The notes under the pieces: model-generated
Seen by the model: the letters and a program-made list of their open reading frames with translations, nothing else
The model's database searches: none
What the model was told of the DNA's origin: nothing
Made by a program: the position numbers and the translations under genes
Shown: one piece after another, positions 11,217 through 22,785 of the stretch
Layout of the letters: each line of letters opens with the position of its first letter
How positions within the stretch are numbered: position 1 is the first letter of the stretch
Source of the DNA: Zingiber officinale
Lineage: Eukaryota > Streptophyta > Magnoliopsida > Zingiberales > Zingiberaceae
Direction of reading: 5' to 3'
Assembly: GCF_018446385.1 (NCBI RefSeq)
Contig: NC_055987.1
Span: 38,427,444 to 38,491,443 of the forward strand
Length of the DNA stretch: 64,000 nucleotides

Positions 11217-11938
11217 GTGTAAAGTAGTCAGTTCAATTTGGACTTTCTAGTCTTGATTTTTAGTTTTCCAATGAAACCCTAATTCAAACTGATGTCTACT
11301 ATTCCCTCTCGGGGAATGTGTCCTCACCTATTCCTCTCATGAGCGAATTCTTGTTTGCCAAATATCTGGTCCTCTAGACCTATTTAGACTTTTGCTCAGC
11401 ATTCGATTTTGACTTTCAGGACTTCCTACTGGACGTCCGATCCTCGACCCATCTAGACTTTTGCTTGGTGTCCTCGACTCCCAAAGCTTCAACCTAGTGT
11501 CCTCGACCCCTAGTACTTTTGCCCAACATCCTCGATCTACCAAGTCTTCTGCCAATCCACTCAACCAGGACTTCCTTATCCAATTCACTCGACCAAGGCT
11601 TCTTTACTTAGCCTTAACCAGGATTTTCGTACACATTTAGTTAAGGTCATTAGATCATAATACACCTTAATTCTGAACTCATTGCCAATATCAAAACTAA
11701 GTTTGATTATCTGGTACTTCCAGCACCAACACTCCAAGCACCCAAGAACTGGCAGAAATAGGTCTTCTAGCACCAACACTCCAAACATTTAGTTAGAACT
11801 TTTCAAGATAAGTATCTAGTCCTCTCTTGATTTACTCGACTTCTTTCTCACATATTGTCAAATATCAAAACTTAAGCTCTAGCCAATTCAAGCTTAGTCA
11901 AACTGGTCAACATTGACCTGAGGACAATTGCATTAACA
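10513..11938 (-). mobile_element. Copia LTR, family C, minus orientation
   Basis: Minus-strand reading starts TGTTAATGCAATTGTCC at 11938 and runs to a PBS-like site at about 10510. The central part has AGGCGCCTGG motifs and repeated TCCTCGAC/TTTTGCTC phrases, as in the related LTR pieces at 14818-15757 and 41402-42250. It contains the (ATA)n microsatellite. The internal part of the element is not recognisable. Confidence 0.55.
11161..11214 (+). repeat. (ATA)n microsatellite, about 18 units
   Basis: This is an uninterrupted trinucleotide array inside the Copia LTR and is likely length-polymorphic. Confidence 0.95.
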
Positions 11939-12020
11939 ATCTATCTAGCTTCAAGTCCAGGTTCACTATCTGTCCAGATCATATCTTCTACAAAACCAGC
12001 CTCTATTAGTTAATTGACTC

Positions 12021-14812
12021 TGTCACGCCCCAGGTAGTCCATGCCAGAAGAAATTTCGGCAACATCTCCCCTGTATGTGTGACAATATGAAACTTTCTAC
12101 AATGTCCTCAGGGCCACATATACATCGGCCAATATGGCCGGAACAATAACAATAAAAAATAAAAGTACAATAAGCAAGCATCCACGCAGTTTAATAGTAA
12201 CAACGAAACTAAAGCAAATATAAGGAAATCATCGCAAAAATTCTACTCAACTACACCCATAAAGCACAAATCTGATATCCTACTCAACTACACCCATAAA
12301 ACACAAAACCGATATCCTACTCAACTACACCATAAAACACAAAATTCCAGCATACATCCAAATGAAAACTCATCGACAAATAACAAAACGTATAAGATCC
12401 AAATGTCAAAAGCTACAAGTCTGAAAACATAGTCTAACATAATAAGAAAATCGAAATGTGCGAACTCGTCGCGACGCGCAGTGGTGGGGACTAGCGACTG
12501 GAACCTCCTAAACAGCCTCAACCTGAAAATGGTAATAACGGGGTGTGAGTCTAACACTCAGCGGATACCTAGTTGACATGCATAGTAAATAATAACCAGC
12601 AGTAATAAATATACATACAATCTCGTGGATATCATATAGAAAATGCAAAACTGTAAAACAAAGGAGTATCTATACTAACCAGGACCTGGGTATAATAATA
12701 TCAAGGCCGTCAGACCCAGAGTATCGTAAATACTGTATGCATGTCAAACATTGCATCCATCCAATATGCAGCATATAAAGTGCAGCAAATACAAGTAATA
12801 AATGCATATCCTGTATGCATGTCAAACAATGCATCCACCGAAAATGCAGCATATAAAGTACAGCAACCACAAGCAATAAATGCATATAATGCATATGATG
12901 CCATAACATGTCCTAGTGATGTCAATCAGCCATCTCACACACGATGGTGAGACCGAGTGGGTAGGACTGTGACAACCGTGCACTCTGTCGTCACTGCTCC
13001 TGATGAGTGACCGAGTAGACGGGATGATGTCGGAGTACACCTATCCTCCTACCCCAAATCATAAGTGGGGAGCGCAATGCTCTCATCTCCCTGAGCCAGT
13101 CCAGAGGAGAGATTCCTGCCGGCTACCACACTGCGTCACACTACCCATGAGCGAACCAACGGAGCCAAATAGAGCAACCTGCTGCACACACCATGCCTGA
13201 ATAAAAACCACTAACCCATGAGTGGTTGTGTGTGCAGATGCGCTTAACAATAATGGAGCCGACTATCGCACAGCATATAATCATGCGAGATGGTGCATGA
13301 CACTAAGCATAGAAATATCCTGATCCTATCTACCTCCATACAAACATGTACCATATACGTGGATCAAATAATATGATCTAGGTACACAGGTTAGGTATGG
13401 TATCTAACCAGTCCGGTATATCATAGAGCATGACATGCCACTACCTCCATAACATAAATAGTAAACAGGGCATGAACGCTAAACAAGTAACAAACAAATC
13501 ATGCTCGGGAACAAATAGTGACATGCCGATGCAGATATAAACATAATTATTACTACTTGCTAAAATCTACTAAACATATCAACAAGACATATCAAAATAG
13601 ATTGGTCAAGGTACCCGCCTCCAATATAGATAGAGCTAATCAACCTCTATGTCGAAGTGCTCGTCTCGAATCCGAATCCTGTAATAAATTGTATGGTTTA
13701 GCTAAATTTTATTATAAATAAAATAGCTAAACCAAAATCCTTATTCACCAGGAACCCTAATTATTCCAGATTCCCATTTTAGGTGTAACTACAGCAAGGA
13801 TAAATTCCTCCTCTAATCAAATCCAAATAGTTATTCCTTCGACATTGGCATACTACAATTATCCAATAACCAATCCATCCCTAAATAATCAATCTACTAC
13901 ATATTGAATCAAACCAATCCAAACAAACTCACCTACTTCGATCGTGCTAATGCTGACCCGCGATCGGAGAAGTTTGATGCTGTAAGTTTGGTGGTCGGAG
14001 TTGGATGACACTGCTGACCACCCAACGAATGCCCCAAATCAGATATCTAGCATGGTTCTAATGCCCAATTAGTAATCAATACATCCTCAACTATGTCGAT
14101 CCGATGTCAAGCTAGACGCAGAGGAGAAATACGCTAAAGGTAGAGGTCTAGGGCACCACAACATGCCCCTGTTCGTACCTGTAGAATACCAACTCGAGTT
14201 GAATCGTCGGCAGCTGGCTGGAGGGTAGATCAGGCGGTAGATCGACAGAGGCTGGAGTCGGAAGCTAGGGCATCGCAAGGAGGTGGCCGGCGCTGTTCCG
14301 TGCGGCGACGACGCACTGCAGAGGAAGAGGGCGACACCTAGGGCATCGATTGTGGCCCTTCCTTCCGACGATCGGGCGGTGGCTCGAGCTCTAGGGCTTC
14401 GCGTCGGCGCAAGGATGATCGGGGCAGAGGCTAAGAGGAAGAGAATCGACGCAAGGTAAAGGCTCGGCTCGAAGCTTTTGTACGCATAGGGGAGGAGAGG
14501 AGGCGTCGCAAGCGTTGGCGGAGTTGGTGCGTCGGTTGGGCGGCATTGGCACCGTAGGGCATGGGTCGGGTGAGGAAATGGGCACGCGAGGGAAGGAGGC
14601 GGAGAAAGAAAGGAAATAAAAGAAAGAAAAAAAAATTAAAAAGAAAAATCAAACATTTCCTCGCTTAAATAGGGTAGCCCAAACAGACTTTCCCGAGACC
14701 CAATTTTTATCCCCATAAACTCGTCCATACGGTCTCTGAAAAATTCCAGAAAAATTTCTAAAAATTTCAAAAAATTCCCTTTTGGTGATTCACTCATTTT
14801 TGGTATTTTACA
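12021..14812 (-). mobile_element. Solo Ty3-gypsy LTR with 5-bp target duplication
   Basis: The plus strand begins TGTCACGCCCC and ends TATTTTACA, so on the minus strand it runs TGTAAAATACC...GGGGCGTGACA. This is the same family as 4018-6747. GACTC occurs at both 12016-12020 and 14813-14817, an exact target-site duplication. The GC-rich block at about 14080-14590 corresponds to the promoter/leader region. There is no internal domain. It interrupts an older Copia LTR sequence that continues on both sides. Confidence 0.85.
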
Positions 14813-14817
14813 GACTC

Positions 14818-15757
14818 CCTGTTCAATCGACTGAACATCTAAAATTTTCATTTACTCCTCAATCTGATTAATTTCCATTTGCTCCTTGATCCGATCTTAT
14901 TTGATCTTCGCTTACCATATGTGTTTGGTCTACTAAATTCCTATTTAGTCGACTGAACCATGTTATTTCTTTTGTTGCTTGATCCAATCTTATCTGATCT
15001 TCGGTTGCCAAATAGGATCAATCGACTAATAATGCTATTGATCGACACAATCAATATTCCTTTCTTTTGACTTGATTCGAATATGATCTAATCTCATTAT
15101 ATGGGATTGGTCGACTAAACCACGTAGTTCATCAATCAAATCGTTTGATTATCTTGAACTTTGCTTTTTTACAAAACAGAGGTAGCATAGTAAAAGTAAT
15201 ACTAAAGGTCTTGCAAAATAATTTAAAAACAATGCATGAATGAGTTTGACAGTTAGGACTGTCTAATCTTAACTTAGAAACCTCTGTTAGTTTCTTTAGT
15301 CGAATCAATGCCTAAGATTGTCCTGAATGGGATGTGCCCTCACTATCTCTCAAAATAGAAGACCTCTCCAAGACTTCCCTTACTTACCTGCTAAATATTT
15401 GATCTGACTGACCTGTTTGGACTTATACTTTTGCTCAGTGTCTGATCAACCCACAAAAACTTTTCTTACTTGATGTTTGGTCTAGCTGATTTATCAAGTT
15501 CTTTGCCAGATCAACTCATCTATTTCTACCTGGTGTCTTGTCCTTCTAATCTATTAAGACTCCTTGCCTAGTATCTGATCATCCTAACCCACTAGGTTTT
15601 TCCAATACCTAATGTCTGGTCTTCCTAAGCAATTAGGACTTTCAATGTTAAGTGACCTGCACACTTAACAACATATTAAACACATAATATTTAACTTTAA
15701 ACCCTTTGTCATATATCAAACTACAAGTTCGATTATAGTGTTAACTGTATCAATAAT
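14818..15757 (-). mobile_element. Degenerate Copia LTR fragment
   Basis: Minus-strand reading from TTGATACAGTTAACACTATAATCG (here degenerate) resembles the LTR start at 45953 (TGTTGGTACAGTTGACAC). The remainder shares the TTTTGCTCAGTGTCTGATC type phrases with 11337-11600. Repeated TCGACTAAA/TCAATCGACTGA motifs lie at 14820-15130. No genes are present. Confidence 0.45.
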
Positions 15758-17132
15758 AATGATTTGTGAATAATAATTTTGATTAAAGTGAATAGTTATT
15801 TTTCATATTATAACCACTATAAAGTAGCTTTATACATTGTAGTAGTTACCGTTAAGTGCTTCACAGTTATAACTAAACCCCGAATATTTAAGCATTGAAC
15901 CTTAAATCCTAAACTTTGAATATTATTTTATCAACATACTCTGATCAAAATTATTTAAACTTCATCAACATCACTTTAAATTAATCAAAATTATTTTAAA
16001 ATAGTTAAGTGCTTTTACACGTTATAGCAACTACAGAGTATCTTCTGCACGTTGTAACAACTAGTAGCGTTGGAAGTAAGAAATAACATTGTAACAATTA
16101 CTTGATAGGTTTTATATATTGTAACAATTATTTAGTAGTTTCCATATGTGATAATAACTATATAGCTGCTACCCTAGGATAAGGAATATTTTGGAAATTA
16201 AATTTTCCCTAAATATATTATAATACTCCATAAATACTTAAGTTTATTTCATTTTAATTTTTCTTTTAACTAAATACTATAATCGGTAAAATCTTTAAAA
16301 AAAATAGCTTAAAAATTATAATCCAATTGGGAAGCATGAACCTAGAAATAAAATCTTAAAAAAATATTTTAATTAATTTTTTTAATTAAAAATTAAAAAA
16401 TAATATCTATTATTTTTTTAGATTTTGAACTAAAAAATCAACATTTCTTTATATAAATCCCTAATACATTAATATACCCCCTAAACAGATTACAATACTC
16501 CGTAAATACTTAACCTTTCATAGTACCTCGATACTGGCATCCTATGCATCTCATTCGACGTTCTTATTAAGCTTTCCATTCCGACCCCGAGAGAAGCGAA
16601 TGAGCAAGCAAACGAAGGAACTAAGCCCGAACTAGCGATCTCTTGAGTCCAGTCCAAAGGTCGCCACCAACCTTACTCTAAGTAACCTACATCTTTGTTT
16701 GTCTCCATCGAGTCCATTCGATCCTGCCAATAACCAATTCCAATGTTCCATTCCGCCTAGCCAAACCAGCTAACTCAAACCAACCTTAAGTTAAGGAGGT
16801 AAAGAGAAGGTTGTATAAAAAGAAAAACAATATAGATCTCCATAATGTAATTTCCAGGGCGAGCCAAGCTCCACTTTCTCAATCCTTGTCTTCCTCACAA
16901 GATGTGGTGATTCGGGGGTATAAGAAAGGATGCGCGTACCAACCAAAATATGGAATTTCCTTTAACTAAACACTATAATCAATTGGGAAGTTTAAATCCT
17001 AAAAATAAAATATTTTAAAAAAAAATTAACTTAAAAATAATCCAATTGAAAAATTTGAACCCTAAAAATAAAATCTTAAAAAATATTTTAATTATTTTTT
17101 AATTCAAAATTAAAAAAAATAAAAAAAAGAGT

Positions 17133-17174
<42 letters not shown>

Positions 17175-17280
17175 TGGGAAGCTTTTTTCCTAAAATTAAT
17201 TAAAGGATAAGCAACTACAGTTTGTTTTAACCGATTTGGTCTTGGTTCTCCCCATAAATAGGACGGCTGAGACGGTTCCA
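15758..17280. other. AT-rich intergenic DNA with a local duplication
   Basis: No gene is supported. Segments at about 16250-16430 and 16960-17120 share AACTAAA(T/C)ACTATAATC, CCAATTGGGAAG and AAATAAAATCTTAAAAAA, a diverged direct duplication. A TGTAACAATTA-like motif recurs at 16080-16150. An (AT)n run lies at 17136-17168. Confidence 0.6.
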
Positions 17281-17285
17281 TCACC

Positions 17286-17330
17286 AAACCCTAATCGGTT
17301 TCCTATCTTTCGCTCTCGAGTCTATATATA
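17286..17330 (+). promoter_or_regulatory. Telo-box and TATA promoter of the snoRNA cluster
   Basis: AAACCCTAAT (17286-17295), a telo-box, is followed 28 bases later by TATATATA (17323-17330). This pairing is typical of plant snoRNA and ribosomal-protein genes transcribed by RNA polymerase II. Transcription would begin near 17355, about 135 bases before the first snoRNA. A site II element (TGGGCY) was not seen. Confidence 0.65.
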
Positions 17331-17490
17331 GAAAGCGGAAGATATCGATTTCATCAGTTTGCAGCTACCGCAGCTCGTAGGTTTAGCATCGATTCGGCTA
17401 TCAGATTTCAATCTCAGTCTTGTTTGTTGGTATGTTGGTTTTGGTAATCTCGTTGATCGTTTCATGGATTTCTTCTTCTGCTGGAGAAGT

Positions 17491-17583
17491 AGCTTTTGAT
17501 GAGTGATCTTTATGATCTTAGCGGATTTCAGTGAGGCTTTTCGGTCTATGATCTTAACATTGTTGTTACACGCACTGAAGCTT
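17491..17583 (+). ncRNA. C/D box snoRNA, copy 1
   Basis: C box TGATGA is at 17497-17502 and D box CTGA at 17575-17578. They are closed by an AGCTT/AAGCT terminal stem. Internal guides are CTTAGCGGATTTC (before a D'-like GTGA) and GTTGTTACACGC (before D). A C'-like CTATGATC lies between them. Both guides complement adjacent parts of a conserved 25S rRNA segment as I remember it (GGAGTGTGTAACAACTC and the bases just before). This copy has one change in the D guide (CACGCA instead of CACACA). The predicted role is to direct 2'-O-methylation of 25S rRNA with fibrillarin in the nucleolus. Confidence 0.75.
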
Positions 17584-17698
17584 TACCTCTTCTATCATTT
17601 CTGCTTTCCTTTCTCAAAAAAATTGTTTCTTTACTTATTTGATGAAAATTTGTTACTTTCGTCGATCTTTTTGTGCATTTCTTCTCGTCGATAAAAAT

Positions 17699-17790
17699 TG
17701 CTGATGATGAATAATCTCTACGATCTTAGCGGATTTCAGTGAGACTTTCTGGTCTATGATCACAAAATTGCTGTTACACACACTGAAGCT
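17699..17790 (+). ncRNA. C/D box snoRNA, copy 2
   Basis: C box TGATGA is at 17705-17710 and D box CTGA at 17783-17786, with a short GCT/AGC terminal stem. The D'-side guide CTTAGCGGATTTC is intact. The D-side stretch reads GCTGTTACACAC, with one difference from the consensus GTTGTTACACAC. The copy is about 208 bases downstream of copy 1, and the flanking spacer is also similar, so the repeated unit includes the spacer. Confidence 0.75.
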
Positions 17791-17922
17791 CTTTCCATCC
17801 CTTTTGTTTCTTCACGCAAAAAATTGATTTGCCATGTTTTTTGGTGTCTCTTAGATGATTAAAAAATATTATTGCTTCCTTTCTTTATCGTTTCATGGAC
17901 TGTTTGTCTGCTGGATAAAAAT

Positions 17923-18014
17923 GGCTGATGATGAATGATCTGTAAGGTCTTAGCGGATTTCGTTGAGGCTTTAGAGTCTATGATCTTACTATTGTTGTTA
18001 CACACACTGAAGCC
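17923..18014 (+). ncRNA. C/D box snoRNA, copy 3
   Basis: C box TGATGA is at 17929-17934 and D box CTGA at 18007-18010, closed by GGCT/AGCC. The D-side guide GTTGTTACACAC is perfect. The D'-side guide is intact up to GGATTTC, but the D'-like box differs (GTTGAGG instead of AGTGAGG). The spacer upstream repeats the CGTTTCATGGA...CTGCTGGA phrase seen before copy 1. Confidence 0.75.
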
Positions 18015-18167
18015 TGATCTCTTGTTGGTCGTTGTCCTTTTCCAAAAAATGCTTCTCTTTTTCTCCTGATGCCATTGTTTTCTTCATGGATCAACATTGT
18101 TAGTAATTATTTGTCCAAGCACTTAGTTTAATATTTTACTTTTTATTCGATATCTACGATCAAAATT

Positions 18168-18259
18168 GGCTTGTGATGAACGATCTCTAAGATCTTAGCG
18201 GATTTCAGTGAGGCTATCCGGTCTATGATCTTACTATTGTTGTTACACACACTGAAGCC
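18168..18259 (+). ncRNA. C/D box snoRNA, copy 4
   Basis: C box GTGATGA is at 18173-18179 and D box CTGA at 18252-18255, closed by GGCT/AGCC. Both guides are intact (CTTAGCGGATTTC and GTTGTTACACAC). This copy looks the most complete and is the best reference for the family. Confidence 0.8.
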
Positions 18260-18375
18260 TGTTGTATCGATGCTGTTATTTTCCCATTTTAAAAAATATT
18301 GATTTTCCTCTTCGATGCTGGTGTTTTTCAAGAATTATATTATATATTTTGGTAGTTTCTTAGCTTCTCGTTAAT

Positions 18376-18455
18376 GGCTGATGGCGAGATCTATCTTAGA
18401 GTATTTCAAGTTGGTGTTCTGGTTTATGTTCTTACAATTGTTACAGACACTCAAC
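18376..18455 (+). pseudogene. C/D box snoRNA, copy 5, degenerate
   Basis: The GGCTGATGGCGA start and ATTGTTACAGACACTCA end align with the other copies. However, the C box is TGATGG, the D box CTCA, and the D'-side guide is eroded (CTTAGAGTATTTC). It probably no longer assembles as a C/D particle. It is 208 bases after copy 4, in register with the tandem array. Confidence 0.6.
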
Positions 18456-18459
18456 TCTA

Positions 18460-20340
18460 GTTTGCCCTTTTCCTTTCTTTTTCCTTTGCAATAAAATGAA
18501 CGATATTTTTCCTCTTTTGACCCTTGATTTTCCATCAAAGATTACTTTTTTTTTTATCAGATTTGACATTCTTCAGTTTGAAAGTTCCATTTTGTTTAAT
18601 GAATTTATTCATGGATGTTTGATACTATGGTAAGTTTAATTGGTGTGGGCAGTGGCATTGATCCTTGTCGCTGCTGTGAGCCTGCTCTTTTCACCAATAA
18701 AATGACTTCTTCCACTGGGTTCACGATTCTTGAATCAACTCTGGTTATCAAAACTTGAGTTTTTCATTATCTAGGGTTCTTGAATTTTCCTGCGTCGAAT
18801 AGCTAATCTCTCCGATTGTCACTGTGTATGAGGTGATGCCACACCATCTTCCTCCGTCGTCTGCTCTCTTCCAGTGAGGAGCCTCGTTCTCGATGAGACA
18901 TTTGCTATCATCATTCGTTTGTTTTAAGTTTCATATTTTATTGTTTCTTTTGAGGTGTTTCTTCTCCCAACGATGAGCAATGCTATATCAGTATTATCCA
19001 CTGCTAATTCTGATCCGAATTTGCTTCCTTTACCTAAGCTTATAATGTTTGAGTGACAGGTATCTACAAGGGATCGCAGAGCTACAAAGATGCCTTTTTT
19101 TTTTCCAGAAATTAGGTTTTCAACTACCTGAACTGAGGCCTCAAAGTCGTCAAGCGTGGATCCTTTGGTCCACTTTTTTGTTGACTAGAGGAGGGTGTCA
19201 AATAGGTGGGGGCCATTACTCCCCATCAAATGCATGCAAGTGGCCCTTTTCTAGTCCGCAAATAGCGGACCAGAGGATTTGGGCTAAAAGTCGTCGAGTG
19301 CATTTCAGATCATAAATGATTATGTGTTTCTAGATTGAGTTAGACATTGAGTTAGCATTGCACTTGCTGCTAAGGTTTAAAATTTTGATCCGTGTCGAGA
19401 TTTTGGTCTCAGATTGGAACGATATGGTTTCGGTATCATATCGTGTCGTGTCAATAGTATAGGCGAGATCTAAACTGCCTTCTGTTCCCGGAAGAGCATA
19501 GGCATTGGCTTCTCCTTCCTCTGGTCTTCCATTCACTCCTATCTCGATTTACTGGCATTTCGCTCTCTGTAGGTACTCGACCCATGATTCTTACATTGAC
19601 TCTTCTTTAGAATATGCAGTTGAATCTGTCTTTACGGACTAGAGGATATAATTTTGGTATTTTTATTTATTTATAGTAATTATAAGATAAATATGTTTAT
19701 TGTGTATATAAAAATAAGTTGTATATTGATTTATTATAAGTTCTCAATTATTAAATAATTTAATATTGTTAGAAAAAATAATTTAAAATAATTTTATTTA
19801 AATAGAATTGATATATCAATAATTCAAATTAAAATGGAAGTATCTATAATAATAATAATAATAATTATATAAATTAATTAATTATTTATTTAATTAATTA
19901 TTAATTAAATAATATATATTTTAAATAGTAAAAAATATCAAGTAAAAAATTTTTTAAAAATAAAAAAAATATCAGAATATAAATATAATTTATTAGAGTT
20001 TTTTAAAAAAAATTTAGAATTTTTTTACATTTTTTTAAAAATTTAAATGAAATTTAAAATAATAAAAAAGATATTAGAATATAAATAAAATTTATTATTT
20101 ATTTTTAAAAATTTTTAAATGAATTTAAAATAATAATTTTTTCAGAATATTAATTAATAAGTTTTTTTAAATTTATTTTAATTTTAAATATATTTTTTAT
20201 ATATTTTATTAGGATAATTTAATTAGAATTTATAAAAGCCTCTTCGAAATATCATATATTTTTCACACATCTTCTTTGGAAATTATTTAAATAAATAAAA
20301 TAAAATAAATAATTATTAAAAACAGAAAAAAAAAATTGAG
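18460..20340. other. Intergenic DNA after the snoRNA cluster
   Basis: I see no supported gene. 18460-19600 is of mixed composition and may include the tail of the snoRNA primary transcript. 19640-20330 is extremely AT-rich, with AATAATAATAAT runs and repeated ATTTAAAATAATAAAAAA phrases. Confidence 0.5.
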
Positions 20341-20528
20341 TACACAGTACGCGAGATCGCGCCTGCGATGATCGCGGGCGTTCTCGTGGGGCGGCGTCTG
20401 ACGATGTGCACGACGCCTTCGGCGCTACAGGATGCTGCCTCCTCCGATGTCGACGGAGGCGTCCTGCGTCTCCTCCGGAGCCACCGATATGAGGACACCT
20501 CCTGTGTCAATTTTGGCGATCTCACTTG
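20341..20528. other. Short GC-rich island
   Basis: About 180 bases of much higher GC than the surroundings (CGACGCCTTCGGCG, GATGTCGACGGAGGCG) sit directly before the inverted-repeat element. Frames of 63-75 codons exist on both strands, without a recognisable domain. It may be a captured gene fragment. Confidence 0.3.
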
Positions 20529-21107
20529 GTTATCAGGATTCATAAACTTTAATACTTAAGCCTGGAGGTTTAGAGTCCCAGAGGCAAAAATCCACTGCCA
20601 GGGGTGAAAAGTCCTAGTGAGTAACGGCACGGTCAAAGGGTCGTCGGTCGACGACATGAGAGGTCGCCAAATGGGCCGACGACATAAGGGCCGCTAGTTG
20701 GGCCGTCACAAGGGTCGCCCAAGAGGCCAAAGGACCGGGTCGTTACAATAAAAAGGTGCATTTTTATTGTAATGACTCAACCCATTTGGCGACCCTTGGG
20801 TCGTCGACCGTCGGTCGTGCCGTTACTCACTAAGACTTTCCACCCTTAGCCAGTGAATTTTTGCCTCCCCAAGATTCGAACTCTAGACTTCCAGACTTAA
20901 GTACTAGAGTTTATGAATCCTGGTAACCAAGTGAAGTTACCAGGATTCATAAACTCTAGTACTTAAGTCTGAAGATCTAGAGTTCGAATCTTAGGGAGGC
21001 AAAAATCCATTGACCAGGGGTGAAAAGTCTTAGTGAGTAACGGCACGACCGACGGTCGACGACCCAAGGGTCGCCAAATGGGCCGCCAAATGGGTCGGGT
21101 CGTTACA
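20529..21107. repeat. Three-unit inverted-repeat element (A forward, B reverse, C forward)
   Basis: Unit A (20529-20747, plus), unit B (20768-20927, minus) and unit C (20936-21107, plus) share one sequence of 160-220 bases. Each begins with GGTTAYCAGGATTCATAAA and ends at (G/A)TCGTTACA or its variant. B and C form a long palindrome with an 8-base spacer (20928-20935), and the innermost 35 bases of each arm match perfectly. Each unit has a B-box-like AGTTCGAATC and a TTGGTTACCAGG resembling an A box. It could be a tRNA-derived SINE-like repeat or a foldback element. A small separate hairpin (CAATAAAAA/TTTTTATTG, about 20746-20769) joins A and B. Confidence 0.65.
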
Positions 21108-21112
21108 AAGGG

Positions 21113-22500
21113 TGGGATCTAGCATTACCCAGGCCTAGTTGGCCCATTGAGATCACCCACTTGAGACCTTCGTCACTTCAAATTTTGGCTTTGACTAGAT
21201 CTCCTCATTGTTGCCTGACACATTGCATGTACCCTGCCTTCGTCTATACAGGTTGATTGACAACTAGTCTCAATCTTGAGACCAATTCCCGTTCCATTGT
21301 GAGATTGAAGGAGTTAAAGAAGACGTAATGAGAATGAAGGAGTTAAAGAACTTGTTTGGCCGTCGCAAGGTAGTAGGACTTGATCTTCAGCTTCTTGTTC
21401 AGAGGGAACCTGTAGTCATTTGATGCCCACGTTTGATCATCCCTAAGTCTTTCAGTGTCTCACTGCCTACATATTCAATGACTCTAGGCTACCCTTTGCC
21501 TTGTCTTGATTTACCACAGCTACTGTCATCTCTTGACCACAAAGAGGCTTTCCTGTGTGTCATGAAAATCAAGCTTCTCTAACTTCAGGATGAGACAAAA
21601 GATACAACCATTTCTTATTAGTAGAAAGGGTGCTCAAAGGCGATAATAGAGATTGGTTTTTGAGAAACAAAACAAAGATGAAAATCCACCAATTTCTTAC
21701 CTTTTGAAAAGGCTGCCTAAGAAGAAATTTTGAAATACTCAATATATTTGACGAGTCTATTACAACTAATACTTGGAAACAACTATTGGAAAAAAAACCC
21801 AACTTGGACGGAGTAAGTTCTCTTTATGGTCAGGAGTATGATATGGTTCAAATATTATATCAATTTAGAAATTTTCTTTATAATTTTAGAATTTAAAACT
21901 ATATATTCTTAAAAAATCTATATTTTTTATTTTTAAAAGCTCTTTAAAAGGTTGTTATAGCTTTGAGAGATGAAAGAGACTTTTTAAATTGGTTATACTT
22001 TTTAAGGTAAGATAGACCTTTATAGATGAGTTGATCTTAATCAAGTACAAGTCTATAAAGAGTTAGAAGTTTTTACGGTGGACATAAATTTAGATAATCC
22101 CTTAAAATTAAGGAGTTAGCTCCTAAGTAGCATATTTGAAACATCTAGAAGGGAAATTTTTTACTCCAGTTAAATTTCAGGGACTGATTTTTTTTTTTCA
22201 GTATAAACATGTTAATGAAACACATGTTCATGCATACAAGCATGTAGCTTTATTAAATGTACAATGTATGAATTCAACTGTGTCAATTAGCAATTATGAT
22301 ATCTAATTAAATCTATTTAAACATTTTCATTATCTGCTGGCATTGATACACATATATCCTTTTTAAACTGCTTTTCTTGTCAGTTTAATCAACAATGCTA
22401 AACTTTCTTATTAGTAAATGTTCTTTTTCACCACAGGATCATGTTTAAAATCAGGTTCAAATTTGAATAGTATATAGTATGTGAAATATATTAATACATT
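21113..22500. other. Intergenic DNA, no gene seen
   Basis: The composition is mixed to AT-rich. No frame longer than 80 codons has a plausible domain. I see no RNA gene or recognisable transposon terminus here. Confidence 0.5.
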
Positions 22501-22503
22501 ACT

Positions 22504-22785
22504 AGTTTTTTTTTTTTTTGCTTTTGATAATCTAGGTATCCAGCTCTTCGACCCGACTAATCCTGGAGATGACTGGTCCGGTTCTGTGGAAGTTTTCTAT
22601 TGACCATCAGAATAAATCGGGAAGTGCTCGTAGATATCCATCAAAGTGGTCAATGTTCTTAGAGTTGTTATCCCACTAGAGGAAAATCCTTACAGTATGC
22701 CGTAGCTAGGATTCGACCCATAGATGCTTGATTAACCGTTTAAAAGATCTAACCGTTGTATCATTGCTCGGGGGAAAAGCATACG
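22504..22785 (-). mobile_element. SINE-like element, minus orientation
   Basis: On the minus strand, an A-box-like TGATACAACGGTTAGA (about 22765) is followed by a B-box-like GGGTCGAATCC (about 22710). The body ends in an A-run, seen as poly(T) at 22505-22519. This order (A box, B box, body, poly-A) is that of a tRNA-derived SINE. The body (GACTAATCC, CTATTGACCATCAGAATAAATC) recurs at 37903-38060 and 38082-38235. No clear target duplication was found. Confidence 0.5.
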
